From Algoriphagus oliviformis (GTDB taxonomy: Bacteria; Bacteroidota; Bacteroidia; Cytophagales; Cyclobacteriaceae): a stretch of 64,000 bases of DNA. Of this stretch, positions 10,422-18,098 are shown piece after piece. The notes below the pieces were generated by a model. The model had not been told where the DNA came from, did not search any database, and worked only from the letters and a program-made list of their open reading frames with translations. Each line of letters opens with the position of its first letter. Within the stretch, counting starts at the first letter, position 1. The stretch is from contig NZ_JAFKCT010000004.1 of NCBI RefSeq assembly GCF_017254915.1, positions 419,187-483,186 of the forward strand, written 5' to 3'. The position numbers and the translations under genes are program-made.

Positions 10422-12233
10422 TCAGATACGCGTCAGGGTCATCAAGCGAAAGTCCATCACTTTTCCCTTTGGGATTTGCAGGGCTTTCAGCGACAGCTTG
10501 CCGCTGCCTTTGGACAGGCTGATTTTGCCCAGACTCATCTTTCCCCACTTCTGCTCATAGGACTCCTGCCTCGGCACCCGATCCTCCTCGGCACCCACCA
10601 GCTGGGGAGTGAAGGGAGCGACCACCTTCCCTTCCAGCACATCATCGCCCATGCGCAGGCTTAGGGTGGAGCCCACGGCCTCTTTCTCGCAGGTGTAGTA
10701 GATCTCCACCTCAAACTGTCCATCGGCAAGCACTTCCACCTCCCACGTCAAGCTGTCGCCGACAGAAGTCCAGTTGGTAAAGTAAGAGCTGTTGGGAAAG
10801 CGGTTGGAGCGCTGGATGTTACCATGCGCCACGGCGTCCCGGGCCGGCAGCTGGTTATGCTTGAACTCGGGGTGTCCCAAGGGAAAACTTCGCGTATCCT
10901 CCTGCGGCAGTTCCAGCGCGACCTCCGCAAGATGACGCTGCTTTACCTCCTTCATCTCGGCAAGCACTTTCGGAAACTGGCCGGAAACCACCTGATTTTG
11001 GCCGGGATCGATGCGCAGGTCAAAAAGCTGGTCTTTTTCATCCAGGAGGAAGGCCTCATTTCTCAGGCTTGCCTTTTTCTCCCAGTAGGAGAAAACATAG
11101 CGATCCGGCCAAGGGGCTCCGGCTTGCAGGATGAGCGGACTCAGGTCCTTGCCATCCAGCGGCTTCTCGGGGACGTACTTTATCCCGGCGAGCGAAAGGA
11201 GGGTTGGGAATAGATCCATCGCACTCGTGACTTGGGACACTGTTTTGCCCGCCTCGATCTTTCCAGCCCACTGCACAAAAAGGGGACTTCTCACTCCCCC
11301 CTCGTCCACAGAGCCTTTCTTTCCCTTCAGTCCGCCATTCCATCGGTAGCCGTTTGGGCCATTGTCAGAAAGGAAAAGGATGATCGTGTCATCCAAAAGA
11401 CCCGCCTCTCGGACACTTTCTATCAGCCTCCCCACGTTCCAATCGATATTCTCGACCATGGCCAGGGCGGCGCGGGTATGTCCTTGGTCCTCTTGCTCAG
11501 TATAGCGGTGGGCCGGCAGCGGCTTATCCCGAAAGCGCTCCCAATAAGGCAAAGGCACCTGCATGGGACTGTGGGGCGTATTGTAGGGAAGATAGAGGAA
11601 AAAGGGAGCTTCCGAATTCTCCTCCACAAAACCGATGGCCTTGTCTGTCAGGTGATCGATGATAAAGCCCTCTCCCTCGACAATCTTCCCATTGTGCTCC
11701 AGCATGGCGTCAAAATAGTTGCCCCAATGCCCCGAGCAAAACCCGTAAAACTCCTCGAACCCCCGGCCATTGGGATGGTAGGGAAACTGCGCCCCGCTGT
11801 GCCACTTGCCAAATCCGGCGGTACGGTATCCCGCCCTTCCCAGCACATCGGCAAGGGTGACTTCGTCGAGATCCATGCGCTCTCCTCCCTCAGAAGTGGA
11901 ATACACGCCCGAGCGGAAATGATGCCGCCCAGTGAGCAGCTCCGCACGGGTGGGCGAGCAGACGGTACTGACGTAAAACCTCTCGAAGGAAACCCCATTT
12001 TGTGCCAAGCGATCCAGATTTGGGGTAGCCACGGCGGGATTGCCGGAGATACTGAGGTCTCCCCAGCCCTGGTCGTCGGTGAGGATTAGGATGATGTTCG
12101 GGCCTTGGCCTGGGCGCTCCTTTTGCGGAATGGAGTCCGCCTTTGTCACCTGCCACGGCAGTAGTGCGAAAAGGCAAACACCAAAAAACAAGCATAGGAC
12201 CCGATGCGAAACGGGCTGATGATTTTTCCCCAT
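10422..12233 (-). CDS. Exported type I sulfatase with C-terminal accessory domain
   Basis: A 603-residue secreted sulfatase. Residues 1-32 form a signal peptide, D53-D54 in ILTDDQGWGDL bind calcium, and C92 in the signature CSPTRAELLTGR is the residue converted to formylglycine by an anaerobic or aerobic maturase. 'GKWHSGA' and 'FLSDNGPNGY' are further active-site motifs. The catalytic part ends near residue 440. The last 150 residues ('SYFTNWTSVGDSLTWEVEV' onward) look like a beta-sandwich accessory or carbohydrate-binding module. It probably desulfates a polysaccharide or small sulfate ester outside the cytoplasm; the substrate is unknown. No SusC/SusD pair is nearby. Confidence 0.9.
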   Translation of the reverse strand: MGKNHQPVSHRVLCLFFGVCLFALLPWQVTKADSIPQKERPGQGPNIILILTDDQGWGDLSISGNPAVATPNLDRLAQNGVSFERFYVSTVCSPTRAELLTGRHHFRSGVYSTSEGGERMDLDEVTLADVLGRAGYRTAGFGKWHSGAQFPYHPNGRGFEEFYGFCSGHWGNYFDAMLEHNGKIVEGEGFIIDHLTDKAIGFVEENSEAPFFLYLPYNTPHSPMQVPLPYWERFRDKPLPAHRYTEQEDQGHTRAALAMVENIDWNVGRLIESVREAGLLDDTIILFLSDNGPNGYRWNGGLKGKKGSVDEGGVRSPLFVQWAGKIEAGKTVSQVTSAMDLFPTLLSLAGIKYVPEKPLDGKDLSPLILQAGAPWPDRYVFSYWEKKASLRNEAFLLDEKDQLFDLRIDPGQNQVVSGQFPKVLAEMKEVKQRHLAEVALELPQEDTRSFPLGHPEFKHNQLPARDAVAHGNIQRSNRFPNSSYFTNWTSVGDSLTWEVEVLADGQFEVEIYYTCEKEAVGSTLSLRMGDDVLEGKVVAPFTPQLVGAEEDRVPRQESYEQKWGKMSLGKISLSKGSGKLSLKALQIPKGKVMDFRLMTLTRI

Positions 12234-12305
12234 AGTATCAAAAAAGACTCAAAATATACGCCCACAGATCTGGTATGCCAAACGCCTACCGACCTAAGCC
12301 CTAGG

Positions 12306-12668
12306 CTACTTCAATCCGAACTCGATCAACTCAAATCGATTGCCCCAAGGGTCGCGAAAAAAGCAGCGATCCCTTCCTTCAATGAGCGAAGAAAAAGCCA
12401 CGTCGATCCCCTGCGTTTTCAGAAACTCCTTAGCCCCTTCCAGATCACCCACCTCAAAAGCCGGATGCCTGCCGGACTGGACTGGCGATAGATCTTCCTC
12501 CCGCACGTGGAGCTCAGCGTCTCCCATCGCAAACCAAAGCGCACCATTGGGATGGTCCCCGGGGATCTCCCGCAGCTTGAGCGTCTCCCCGTAAAAACTC
12601 CGGGCATCATCCCTCGCCCCCAAGGGAATACAGATCAGGACATGGTCTATTCGCTTAAAATCTATCAT
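12306..12668 (-). CDS. VOC (glyoxalase/bleomycin-resistance) family protein
   Basis: A 120-residue single VOC domain pair. The start FKRIDHVLICIPLG carries the first-strand His, 'LWFAMGDAELHVR' the middle strand, 'RHPAFEVGDLEGAKEFL' the second repeat, and 'CFFRDPWGNRFELIEF' the final metal-ligand Glu. It is only distantly similar to the tandem VOC proteins at 567-1526 and has no signal peptide. Many such proteins are small-molecule dioxygenases or resistance proteins; the substrate is not evident. It is the nearest gene upstream of the sulfatase on the same strand, about 70 bases away, so co-transcription is possible. Confidence 0.85.
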   Translation of the reverse strand: MIDFKRIDHVLICIPLGARDDARSFYGETLKLREIPGDHPNGALWFAMGDAELHVREEDLSPVQSGRHPAFEVGDLEGAKEFLKTQGIDVAFSSLIEGRDRCFFRDPWGNRFELIEFGLK

Positions 12669-12752
12669 GGCAACTCTTGAAAAGTGAGAGTTTCCAAAAC
12701 TAGCACAGAATCCGCTTCCCGCAAACGTGGCTTCTCCTATAGGGCTAAAAAC

Positions 12753-12780
12753 AAAAAAGCAGACCTATCGATCTGCTTTT
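12753..12780 (-). terminator. Terminator of the tRNA cluster
   Basis: On the minus strand AAAAGCAGA and TCTGCTTTTTTG form a stem with an 8-base loop and T run, directly after the 3' end of the last tRNA-Lys at 12782. Confidence 0.8.
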
Positions 12781-12781
12781 G

Positions 12782-12854
12782 TGATCCCGCTGGGGCTCGA
12801 ACCCAGGACCCATACATTAAAAGTGTATTGCTCTACCAGCTGAGCTACGGAATC
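12782..12854 (-). tRNA. tRNA-Lys (anticodon UUU)
   Basis: 73 bases. Acceptor arms GATTCCG and CGGGATC pair with one T-G wobble, discriminator A. The anticodon loop reads CTTTTAA with anticodon TTT. The T arm is CTGGG-TTCGAGC-CCCAG. CCA is not encoded. It is identical to a second copy at 13225-13297. Confidence 0.96.
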
Positions 12855-12873
12855 CAATTTCTACAAACAAAAA

Positions 12874-12890
12874 GCGGAACGTAATTCCGC
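12874..12890 (-). terminator. Hairpin behind tRNA-Arg
   Basis: GCGGAA, five bases, TTCCGC, followed on the minus strand by TTTTTG. It lies between tRNA-Arg and tRNA-Lys and may be an attenuating terminator or a processing signal inside the tRNA cluster. Confidence 0.5.
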
Positions 12891-12904
12891 TCATTTTTTT
12901 TTTG

Positions 12905-12978
12905 TGATCCGCTTAGGATTCGAACCTAAGACCTACTGCTTAGAAGGCAGTTGCTCTATCCAGCTGAGCTAGCGGACC
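12905..12978 (-). tRNA. tRNA-Arg (anticodon UCU)
   Basis: 74 bases. Acceptor GGTCCGC pairs with GCGGATC, discriminator A; D arm GCTC...GAGC; anticodon stem CTGCC/GGCAG-like with loop TCT at the anticodon; T arm TTAGG-TTCGAAT-CCTAA. No encoded CCA. Confidence 0.95.
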
Positions 12979-13006
12979 TGGACGACTATCTCTAGTCAAA
13001 ATTAAG

Positions 13007-13080
13007 TCGGGGTGGCAGGATTCGAACCTACGACCTCCACATCCCAAATGTGGCGCGATACCGGGCTACGCTACACCCCG
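13007..13080 (-). tRNA. tRNA-Pro (anticodon UGG)
   Basis: 74 bases. Acceptor CGGGGTG pairs perfectly with CACCCCG, discriminator A; anticodon stem CCACA/TGTGG with a 7-base loop TTTGGGA, giving anticodon TGG; T arm GTAGG-TTCGAAT-CCTGC. It is the intact parent of the degenerate copy just upstream at 13115-13189. Confidence 0.95.
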
Positions 13081-13114
13081 AAACTTTTTTAAGAATTTTT
13101 CCAACCGACACGTT

Positions 13115-13189
13115 TGCCAATTGAGGGATTCGAACCTACGGACTTCCCGATTCCTATCGGGACGAGATACCGGGCTACGCTACACCCCG
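13115..13189 (-). pseudogene. Degenerate tRNA-Pro copy
   Basis: The first 24 bases (acceptor 5' strand, D arm) are identical to the intact tRNA-Pro, and GTAGGTTCGAATCC of the T arm is kept. The anticodon arm is replaced by the palindrome TCCCGATAGGAATCGGGA, which gives an 8-base loop (ATAGGAAT; AGG would be the anticodon). The T-stem 3' strand is mispaired and the 3' acceptor strand (AATTGGC) does not pair with CGGGGTG. It is therefore very unlikely to make a functional tRNA. Its 5' flank (AAAGTTT on the minus strand) also matches that of the intact gene, indicating a tandem duplication followed by decay. Confidence 0.75.
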
Positions 13190-13224
13190 AAACTTTACTT
13201 TTTCACTCCTTGCGAGTAAACTTG

Positions 13225-13297
13225 TGATCCCGCTGGGGCTCGAACCCAGGACCCATACATTAAAAGTGTATTGCTCTACCAGCTGAGCTACGGAATC
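13225..13297 (-). tRNA. tRNA-Lys (anticodon UUU), second copy
   Basis: 73 bases, identical to the tRNA-Lys at 12782-12854 over the whole length, including the T-G wobble in the acceptor stem. It is the first gene of the minus-strand cluster Lys-(pseudo Pro)-Pro-Arg-Lys, so the cluster begins and ends with the same tRNA. Confidence 0.96.
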
Positions 13298-13431
13298 GGA
13301 CCTTTATCTATTCAGGGCTACTTTTTAGCCCTTTTTCTCAAATCTTAAATCTTCCAATTTGGCTTCCTGGCCTTGCTTTTTGCCAGATCATTGCCGTAAT
13401 TGGACTGCAAATTTATGACTCTGATTTCTAA

Positions 13432-14157
13432 ATGCCAAGCCTCAAATCAATCTTTCTGACAAAACTTTCTATATTTTTTCTCCTGTTTTTACAAAGTATT
13501 CATTGTCAGGCCAATGTACCGCAACTTCTGGTAGCAGATTCTTTGTTTCAGCAAAGAAGCTACAAAGAAGCCATGGAAATCTACCAGACCAACTACCAGC
13601 TGGGAATCTATTCGCCTTCGATGCTGCTGAAAATGGCCTTCATTTCTGAGGGAATCGGAGACAAGGAAAACGCCACCCTTTACCTCTCCAAGTACTACGA
13701 CCTCAGCCCAAATCCGCAGACCATCACCAAAATCAAGAGTCTGACCGGCCAATCCGAATTGGTAGGCTATCAGGTCAGCGACGGAATGCGCTTCGTCCTC
13801 TTTCTGGTGGAGTTTAAGGAAATTATCGTGGGGGCACTCACGCTCTTCCTAATCATTTCGCTGATTTTCCTTTGGTCCAAAGGCAACAAGCTGACAGAGG
13901 CAAGGTTCTATTGGCCCTCGGTGATCCTGATTACGCTCATCTTTGCCACCAACAACTTCCTCAAAGCCCAAAACGCCGCGCTGGTCACCAACAGCCCCAC
14001 GCTGATCGTATCCCAGCCCAGCGCAGGCGGAGAACTGGTGGATCTCGTAGAGCCCGGTCATCGGGTCAAAATACGGGCCTCCAAGGATATCTGGTACGAG
14101 GTAGAATGGAAAGAGAAGACGGCCTACATCCGCAAGGACAACGTCACAAGACTCTAG
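13432..14157 (+). CDS. TPR/SH3-like membrane protein (BatE-like)
   Basis: A 241-residue protein with signal peptide (1-27), a tetratricopeptide-like helical region (about 33-105, 'ADSLFQQRSYKEAMEIYQTNY'), two membrane helices (about 130-149 and 161-176) and a C-terminal bacterial SH3-like domain (183-241, 'VEPGHRVKIRASKDIWYEVEW'). The combination of TPR, paired helices and SH3 resembles BatE proteins of the Bat aerotolerance operons, but no other bat gene or MoxR ATPase is adjacent, so the name is only a comparison. It is a single plus-strand gene between the tRNA cluster and a convergent minus-strand operon. Confidence 0.7.
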   Translation: MPSLKSIFLTKLSIFFLLFLQSIHCQANVPQLLVADSLFQQRSYKEAMEIYQTNYQLGIYSPSMLLKMAFISEGIGDKENATLYLSKYYDLSPNPQTITKIKSLTGQSELVGYQVSDGMRFVLFLVEFKEIIVGALTLFLIISLIFLWSKGNKLTEARFYWPSVILITLIFATNNFLKAQNAALVTNSPTLIVSQPSAGGELVDLVEPGHRVKIRASKDIWYEVEWKEKTAYIRKDNVTRL

Positions 14158-14178
14158 CACAACCCGAGCACCCCAAAA

Positions 14179-14215
14179 ACGAAAGAAGCCCCGGATTTCG
14201 GGGCTTCTTTCGTTT
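14179..14215. terminator. Bidirectional terminator between convergent genes
   Basis: AACGAAAGAAGCCCCG, a five-base loop and the complement CGGGGCTTCTTTCGTTT form a 16-bp stem with A and T runs at both ends. It serves the plus-strand gene ending at 14157 and begins at the stop codon of the minus-strand DUF1080 gene. Confidence 0.85.
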
Positions 14216-14957
14216 AAAGTTTTTTGATCATCACGTTTCGGTAGTGAACCACATCTCCGTGGTCTTGCAGGGCGATCTTGCCCTTTTTGTATTTCCCAAA
14301 GCCCGGCATGTCCTTAAACTTGCTGTCGGCGACCAGCGCTTCCCACTCCGGTGTCCAGAGCGTGGTAGAGACGACGGTCACCCCGTTCAGGATAAGATCC
14401 AGTTTGCCTTGGTTGACGATCACCTCGGCTTGGTTCCATTCCCCGACCGGCTTGGCCATTTCCTGGCTGCTGATGATCAGGTCATAGAGATCTCCGGCGC
14501 GGTGGCTGATGATCTTGCCGTCAGGATGGCCGTCGTTGTCCAAGACCTGCATCTCCAGACCGGTCTGATAGGTACGCTCAAACTCCGGCGACTCATGCAC
14601 CAAGAAGATGATGCCGCTGTTGCCATTCTGGGAGATTTTCCATTCCGTCTTGAAATGAAAGTTTTCGTACTCCTCATTGGTCACGATGTCGCCACCGTCT
14701 CCATCCGCCCAATTGGCCTTATTGGCTGCGTCGAGGAAAAACTCGCCGTTTTCCACCTTCCAGCCCTTGCCTACTTCTCCTCCACCATACTTGGACCAGC
14801 CATTGAGTGTCTGGCCATCAAAAAGGGAGATCCACTCCTCGGCAGGCGCGGCGACTACAGCCGTAGAGTCTTCCGCTGCGGCTTCTTCTGTTTTGGGAGA
14901 AGAGCAAGCGGCGAGAATCCCCGCCGCCGCTATCATCGATAGATATGTTTTTCGCAT
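14214..14957 (-). CDS. DUF1080 (3-keto-disaccharide hydrolase) lipoprotein
   Basis: A 247-residue lipoprotein. The lipobox is LAAC with C18, followed by an acidic/alanine linker (to about 40) and a DUF1080 beta-jelly-roll domain (42-247): 'EEWISLFDGQTLNGWSKYGG', 'FHFKTEWKISQNGNSGIIFLV', 'YQTGLEMQVLDNDGH' and 'GKIALQDHGDVVHYRNVMIKKL'. PF06439 members act on 3-keto-glycosides, which are produced by FAD sugar dehydrogenases like the GMC enzyme at 20239. The gene sits three bases after the cytochrome c gene, so the two are co-transcribed. Surface or periplasmic location is predicted. The exact glycoside is unknown. Confidence 0.88.
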   Translation of the reverse strand: MRKTYLSMIAAAGILAACSSPKTEEAAAEDSTAVVAAPAEEWISLFDGQTLNGWSKYGGGEVGKGWKVENGEFFLDAANKANWADGDGGDIVTNEEYENFHFKTEWKISQNGNSGIIFLVHESPEFERTYQTGLEMQVLDNDGHPDGKIISHRAGDLYDLIISSQEMAKPVGEWNQAEVIVNQGKLDLILNGVTVVSTTLWTPEWEALVADSKFKDMPGFGKYKKGKIALQDHGDVVHYRNVMIKKL

Positions 14958-14960
14958 TGC

Positions 14961-15383
14961 TTATTTTTTGAGAAGCAGGATGTATCGTACCATGTCCTTG
15001 GCATCCTCTTCACTGAGCGCAGGGTGCGGGGACATCATCACTTCACCCCATACGCCGGCACCGCCAGCGAGCACCTTGGCGGCCAGCATGCTCACGTTTT
15101 CCTCGGTGCTCTCATACTTGGCCGCGATATCCGCGTAGGATGGACCGATGATCTTGCGGTCGATCATGTGGCAAGTGGCACAGTCGGAGTTCTTCACTTT
15201 TTCGATGCCTTTGATGTAGATGGGATCGTCCTTGTATTTGTCTTCCAGGCTCATCTCCGGTGCTGGGGCAGCTGCCTCAGTCGCTGGCGCCGCGGCCTCA
15301 CTAGACTCTGCCGCCTTTTCTCCTCCTCCGCACGCAAATGCCAGACCTGCGATTATTGCGAACATTAAATTGCGCTTTCTCAT
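14961..15383 (-). CDS. Lipoprotein c-type cytochrome
   Basis: A 140-residue monoheme cytochrome c. The N-terminus ends in a lipobox (LAFAC, C18), followed by an Ala/Glu/Pro linker (19-45). The heme motif CATCH is at 68-72, and one of the Met residues in EVMMSPHP (116-117) is the likely axial ligand; 'KDMVRYILLLKK' is the usual C-terminal helix. It resembles cytochrome c-551/552 electron carriers. Located just before the DUF1080 gene in the same operon and near the GMC dehydrogenase and its subunit 3, it is the obvious candidate acceptor for electrons from periplasmic sugar oxidation. Confidence 0.9.
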   Translation of the reverse strand: MRKRNLMFAIIAGLAFACGGGEKAAESSEAAAPATEAAAPAPEMSLEDKYKDDPIYIKGIEKVKNSDCATCHMIDRKIIGPSYADIAAKYESTEENVSMLAAKVLAGGAGVWGEVMMSPHPALSEEDAKDMVRYILLLKK

Positions 15384-15543
15384 TTGTTGGTTTCTAGGTT
15401 TTGTACTTGGTTTTTGAATTGAATAATTGGGTTTTGCCGATCCACGGAACTACTTCTTGCCTTGGGCCTTTGGAAGCTCAGCCCTTCCGGCAGGGAAGTC
15501 AGCGCATCGACAGGACAATTTTACTATTTTTTTGCAGGGGCAA

Positions 15544-16596
15544 TCAAATTCCGAGGATCTTTCTGTTGAACGCCTCGTCTGCACCCACACCTGCGAAGTC
15601 GTCAAAGGCCTTCTCGGTGACCCGGATGAGGTGGCTGTCGATAAACGGCGCACCCTCTGCGGCACCCTGCTCAGGATGCTTGATGGCGCACTCCCACTCC
15701 AGTACCGCCCAGCCGTCGTAGTCGTACTGCGAAAGCTTGCTGAAGATGCCAGCAAAGTCCACTTGGCCATCGCCCAGGGATCTAAAACGGCCCGCTCGCT
15801 CTACCCAGCCCTGGAATCCTCCGTACACGCCTTGCTTTCCGGTAGGGTTAAACTCGGCATCCTTTACGTGGAAGGCTTTGATACGCTCGTGGTAAAAGTC
15901 GATAAACTGCAGGTAGTCTAGGCACTGCAGTACAAAGTGGCTCGGATCATAGAGGATGTTGGCGCGCTTGTGGCCGCCTACTTTGTCCAGAAACATCTCG
16001 AAAGAAATCCCGTCGTGCAGGTCCTCCCCGGGATGCAATTCGTAGCACACATCGACGCCGTGCTTGTCAAATTCGTCGAGGATCGGCAGCCAGCGCTTGG
16101 CCAGCTCTCCAAAACCGGTATCCACCAGTCCTGCTGGGCGCTGTGGCCATGGATATACCGTATGCCACATCAGCGCGCCGGAGAAGGTCGCATGGGCCTT
16201 CAGGCCCAGATTGGCCGAGGCCTTGGCCCCATACATCAGCTGCTGGGTGGCCCATTCGGATTTGCCTTTGAGGTCGCCTTTCAGATTGGCGGGGGCAAAG
16301 CCGTCAAACAGCTCGTTGTAGGCAGGATGCACCGCCACCAGCTGGCCTTGCAGGTGGGTAGAAAGCTCGGTAATCTCCAGGCCCGCGTCGGCCACGATCC
16401 CCTTGATCTCATCCGCATAGGTCTTGCTCTCGGCGGCCTTTTGCAAGTCGATCATACGGGCATCCCAGCTGGGGATCTGGATCCCTTTATACCCTAAGTC
16501 AGCCATGTACTGGCTGATGTTTTTCAGGTTGTTGAAGGGGGCTTTGTCATCGGCAAACTGTGCCAAAAAGATTGCAGGGCCTTTGATAGTTTTCAT
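15544..16596 (-). CDS. TIM-barrel sugar phosphate isomerase/epimerase family protein
   Basis: A 350-residue xylose-isomerase-like (AP endonuclease 2 fold) TIM barrel without a signal peptide. Metal-binding and catalytic landmarks include 'YKGIQIPSWD', 'ELSTHLQGQLVAVHPAYNELFDGF', 'VCYELHPGEDLHDG', 'ANILYDPSHFVLQ' and 'AFHVKDAEF', ending with 'DGWAVLEWEC'. Relatives are sugar or inositol isomerases, epimerases, and 3-keto-glycoside lyase/hydratase enzymes. It is followed downstream by the cytochrome/DUF1080 pair and preceded by a Gfo/Idh/MocA oxidoreductase on the same strand, about 90 bases away, the usual pairing for a sugar-modification pathway. Reaction not determined. Confidence 0.88.
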   Translation of the reverse strand: MKTIKGPAIFLAQFADDKAPFNNLKNISQYMADLGYKGIQIPSWDARMIDLQKAAESKTYADEIKGIVADAGLEITELSTHLQGQLVAVHPAYNELFDGFAPANLKGDLKGKSEWATQQLMYGAKASANLGLKAHATFSGALMWHTVYPWPQRPAGLVDTGFGELAKRWLPILDEFDKHGVDVCYELHPGEDLHDGISFEMFLDKVGGHKRANILYDPSHFVLQCLDYLQFIDFYHERIKAFHVKDAEFNPTGKQGVYGGFQGWVERAGRFRSLGDGQVDFAGIFSKLSQYDYDGWAVLEWECAIKHPEQGAAEGAPFIDSHLIRVTEKAFDDFAGVGADEAFNRKILGI

Positions 16597-16684
16597 ATAG
16601 TTACAATTTGGTTTTTTATCGACAATCTGGCTATGGACTTCAACCGTCCTGCAAGACTGCCTTTGGGCTTGAGTGTTGCAAAAA

Positions 16685-17854
16685 TTATTTCTCTACGACG
16701 AAAGGAGTCCATTTTGTCTCGGACTTGGTGCTCGCCAGTACATGCTCGATGAAAGCCATCCCACGGATGCCGTCTTCGATGCCTGGATAGTCTTCCCACT
16801 CCCACTTGGGGGTCTGTCCCTCCCGGTCTGCGTAGATACAGCGGGCAAAGTTGCGGTATAGGTTGGCAAAAGCCTCCACATAGCCCTCGGGGTGTCCTGC
16901 CGGTGTACGGGTATTTTCCTGGGCCAAAGAGCCCAAGTAGCCGGTACCGGCCCGGTAGATTCTCGCAGGCTCTCCCGGAAAACGGACCGTCAGGGAATTG
17001 TTGAGCTCCTGCTCCCATTCCAGGCCGCCTTTTTCTCCATAGACCCGCACTTTGAGGTTGTTTTCGCAGCCGGTGTCAGTCTGTGAAGCCATGAGCACGC
17101 CGGAGGCGCCATTTTCGAAGCGGAGCAAAACCACCCCATCGTCGTCAATCGGACGGCCCTCGATCTTGATGTAAAGATCGGCGCAGAGCTGGGATACTTT
17201 TTCCCCGGTGATGTATTCGGCCATGTGAAAGGCATGGGTACCGATGTCGCCCATGCATCCCGCGAGGCCGTTTCTGGCCGGATCTGTCCGCCATTCCGCC
17301 TGCTTGTTGTTCTCCGTTTCGAGCAGCTTGTACAGCCAGCCCTGTGGATACTCCACATAGACCTTGCGTACTTTGCCGATTTCGCCATCGGCGATCATCT
17401 GCTTGGCCTGCTTGATCATGGGGTAGCCGGAGTAGGTATGGGTCAGGAGAAAACGCCTGTCGGAGTTTTTGACCGCATGGTAAAGATCCTTTGCCTCCTG
17501 GTAGTTGAGAGTCAGCGGCTTGTCCAAGGCTACGTGAAAACCGTATTTCAGCGCCTTCACGGTAGGGTCAAAGTGCACGTTGTTTGGCGTCACGATGGCC
17601 ACCACATCCATGCGCTGTCCCTCCGGCAGCTGGGATTCTTTCTCATACATTTCGTCGTAAGAGCCATAGACCCGTGTGGGGTCGAGCATGAGCTCCTCGC
17701 CGCGTTGCTTGGACTTGGCCGGATTGGAGCTGAAGGCTCCGCAGACCAGTTCAAACATTCCGTCCATCAGTGCGCCGTTGAGGTGGATGGCACCGATGAA
17801 GGAACCCGGGCCTCCGCCTATGAGACCCAGTTTCAATTTTTTAGCTGTTGACAT
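16685..17854 (-). CDS. Gfo/Idh/MocA family oxidoreductase
   Basis: A 389-residue NAD(P)-dependent dehydrogenase. The Rossmann motif [12 protein letters not shown] lies at about 10-21, '[14 protein letters not shown]' and '[16 protein letters not shown]' (the EKP-like motif with catalytic Lys) follow, and '[19 protein letters not shown]' holds the conserved Asp/His of the second domain. No Tat or lipoprotein signal is present, so it acts in the cytoplasm. It is divergent from the MFS transporter, with about 245 bases between the two starts. Related enzymes reduce or oxidise keto-sugars and inositols; with its neighbours it may interconvert a 3-keto sugar and its alcohol. Confidence 0.92.
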   Translation of the reverse strand: MSTAKKLKLGLIGGGPGSFIGAIHLNGALMDGMFELVCGAFSSNPAKSKQRGEELMLDPTRVYGSYDEMYEKESQLPEGQRMDVVAIVTPNNVHFDPTVKALKYGFHVALDKPLTLNYQEAKDLYHAVKNSDRRFLLTHTYSGYPMIKQAKQMIADGEIGKVRKVYVEYPQGWLYKLLETENNKQAEWRTDPARNGLAGCMGDIGTHAFHMAEYITGEKVSQLCADLYIKIEGRPIDDDGVVLLRFENGASGVLMASQTDTGCENNLKVRVYGEKGGLEWEQELNNSLTVRFPGEPARIYRAGTGYLGSLAQENTRTPAGHPEGYVEAFANLYRNFARCIYADREGQTPKWEWEDYPGIEDGIRGMAFIEHVLASTKSETKWTPFVVEK

Positions 17855-18098
17855 CGGTCAAAAGATTAGTTTATCAGGTTATTTGAGTTGGAAAATACGA
17901 TTTGGATGGAAATTTCGGAGTTTCGGGGACTTAGGACAGGCTAATATGATCAATTGTCACAAGGAGTTATGAATGGCTTTGTCAAAACTTTTCAGTCCCT
18001 TACTTAGGATTCTCAAAGGAGATGCTTAAAATACAGCAAAAAGCACAAATTCTAAATTTTAGCGAAGAAATTCCCGTTCCCACCCCCTCCGGCTGCCC

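Noticed and set aside
12782..13297. CRISPR-like repetition in the tRNA region
   Set aside because: The repeats are full tRNA genes with cloverleaf structure, not short direct repeats with unique spacers. No CRISPR array was seen elsewhere.
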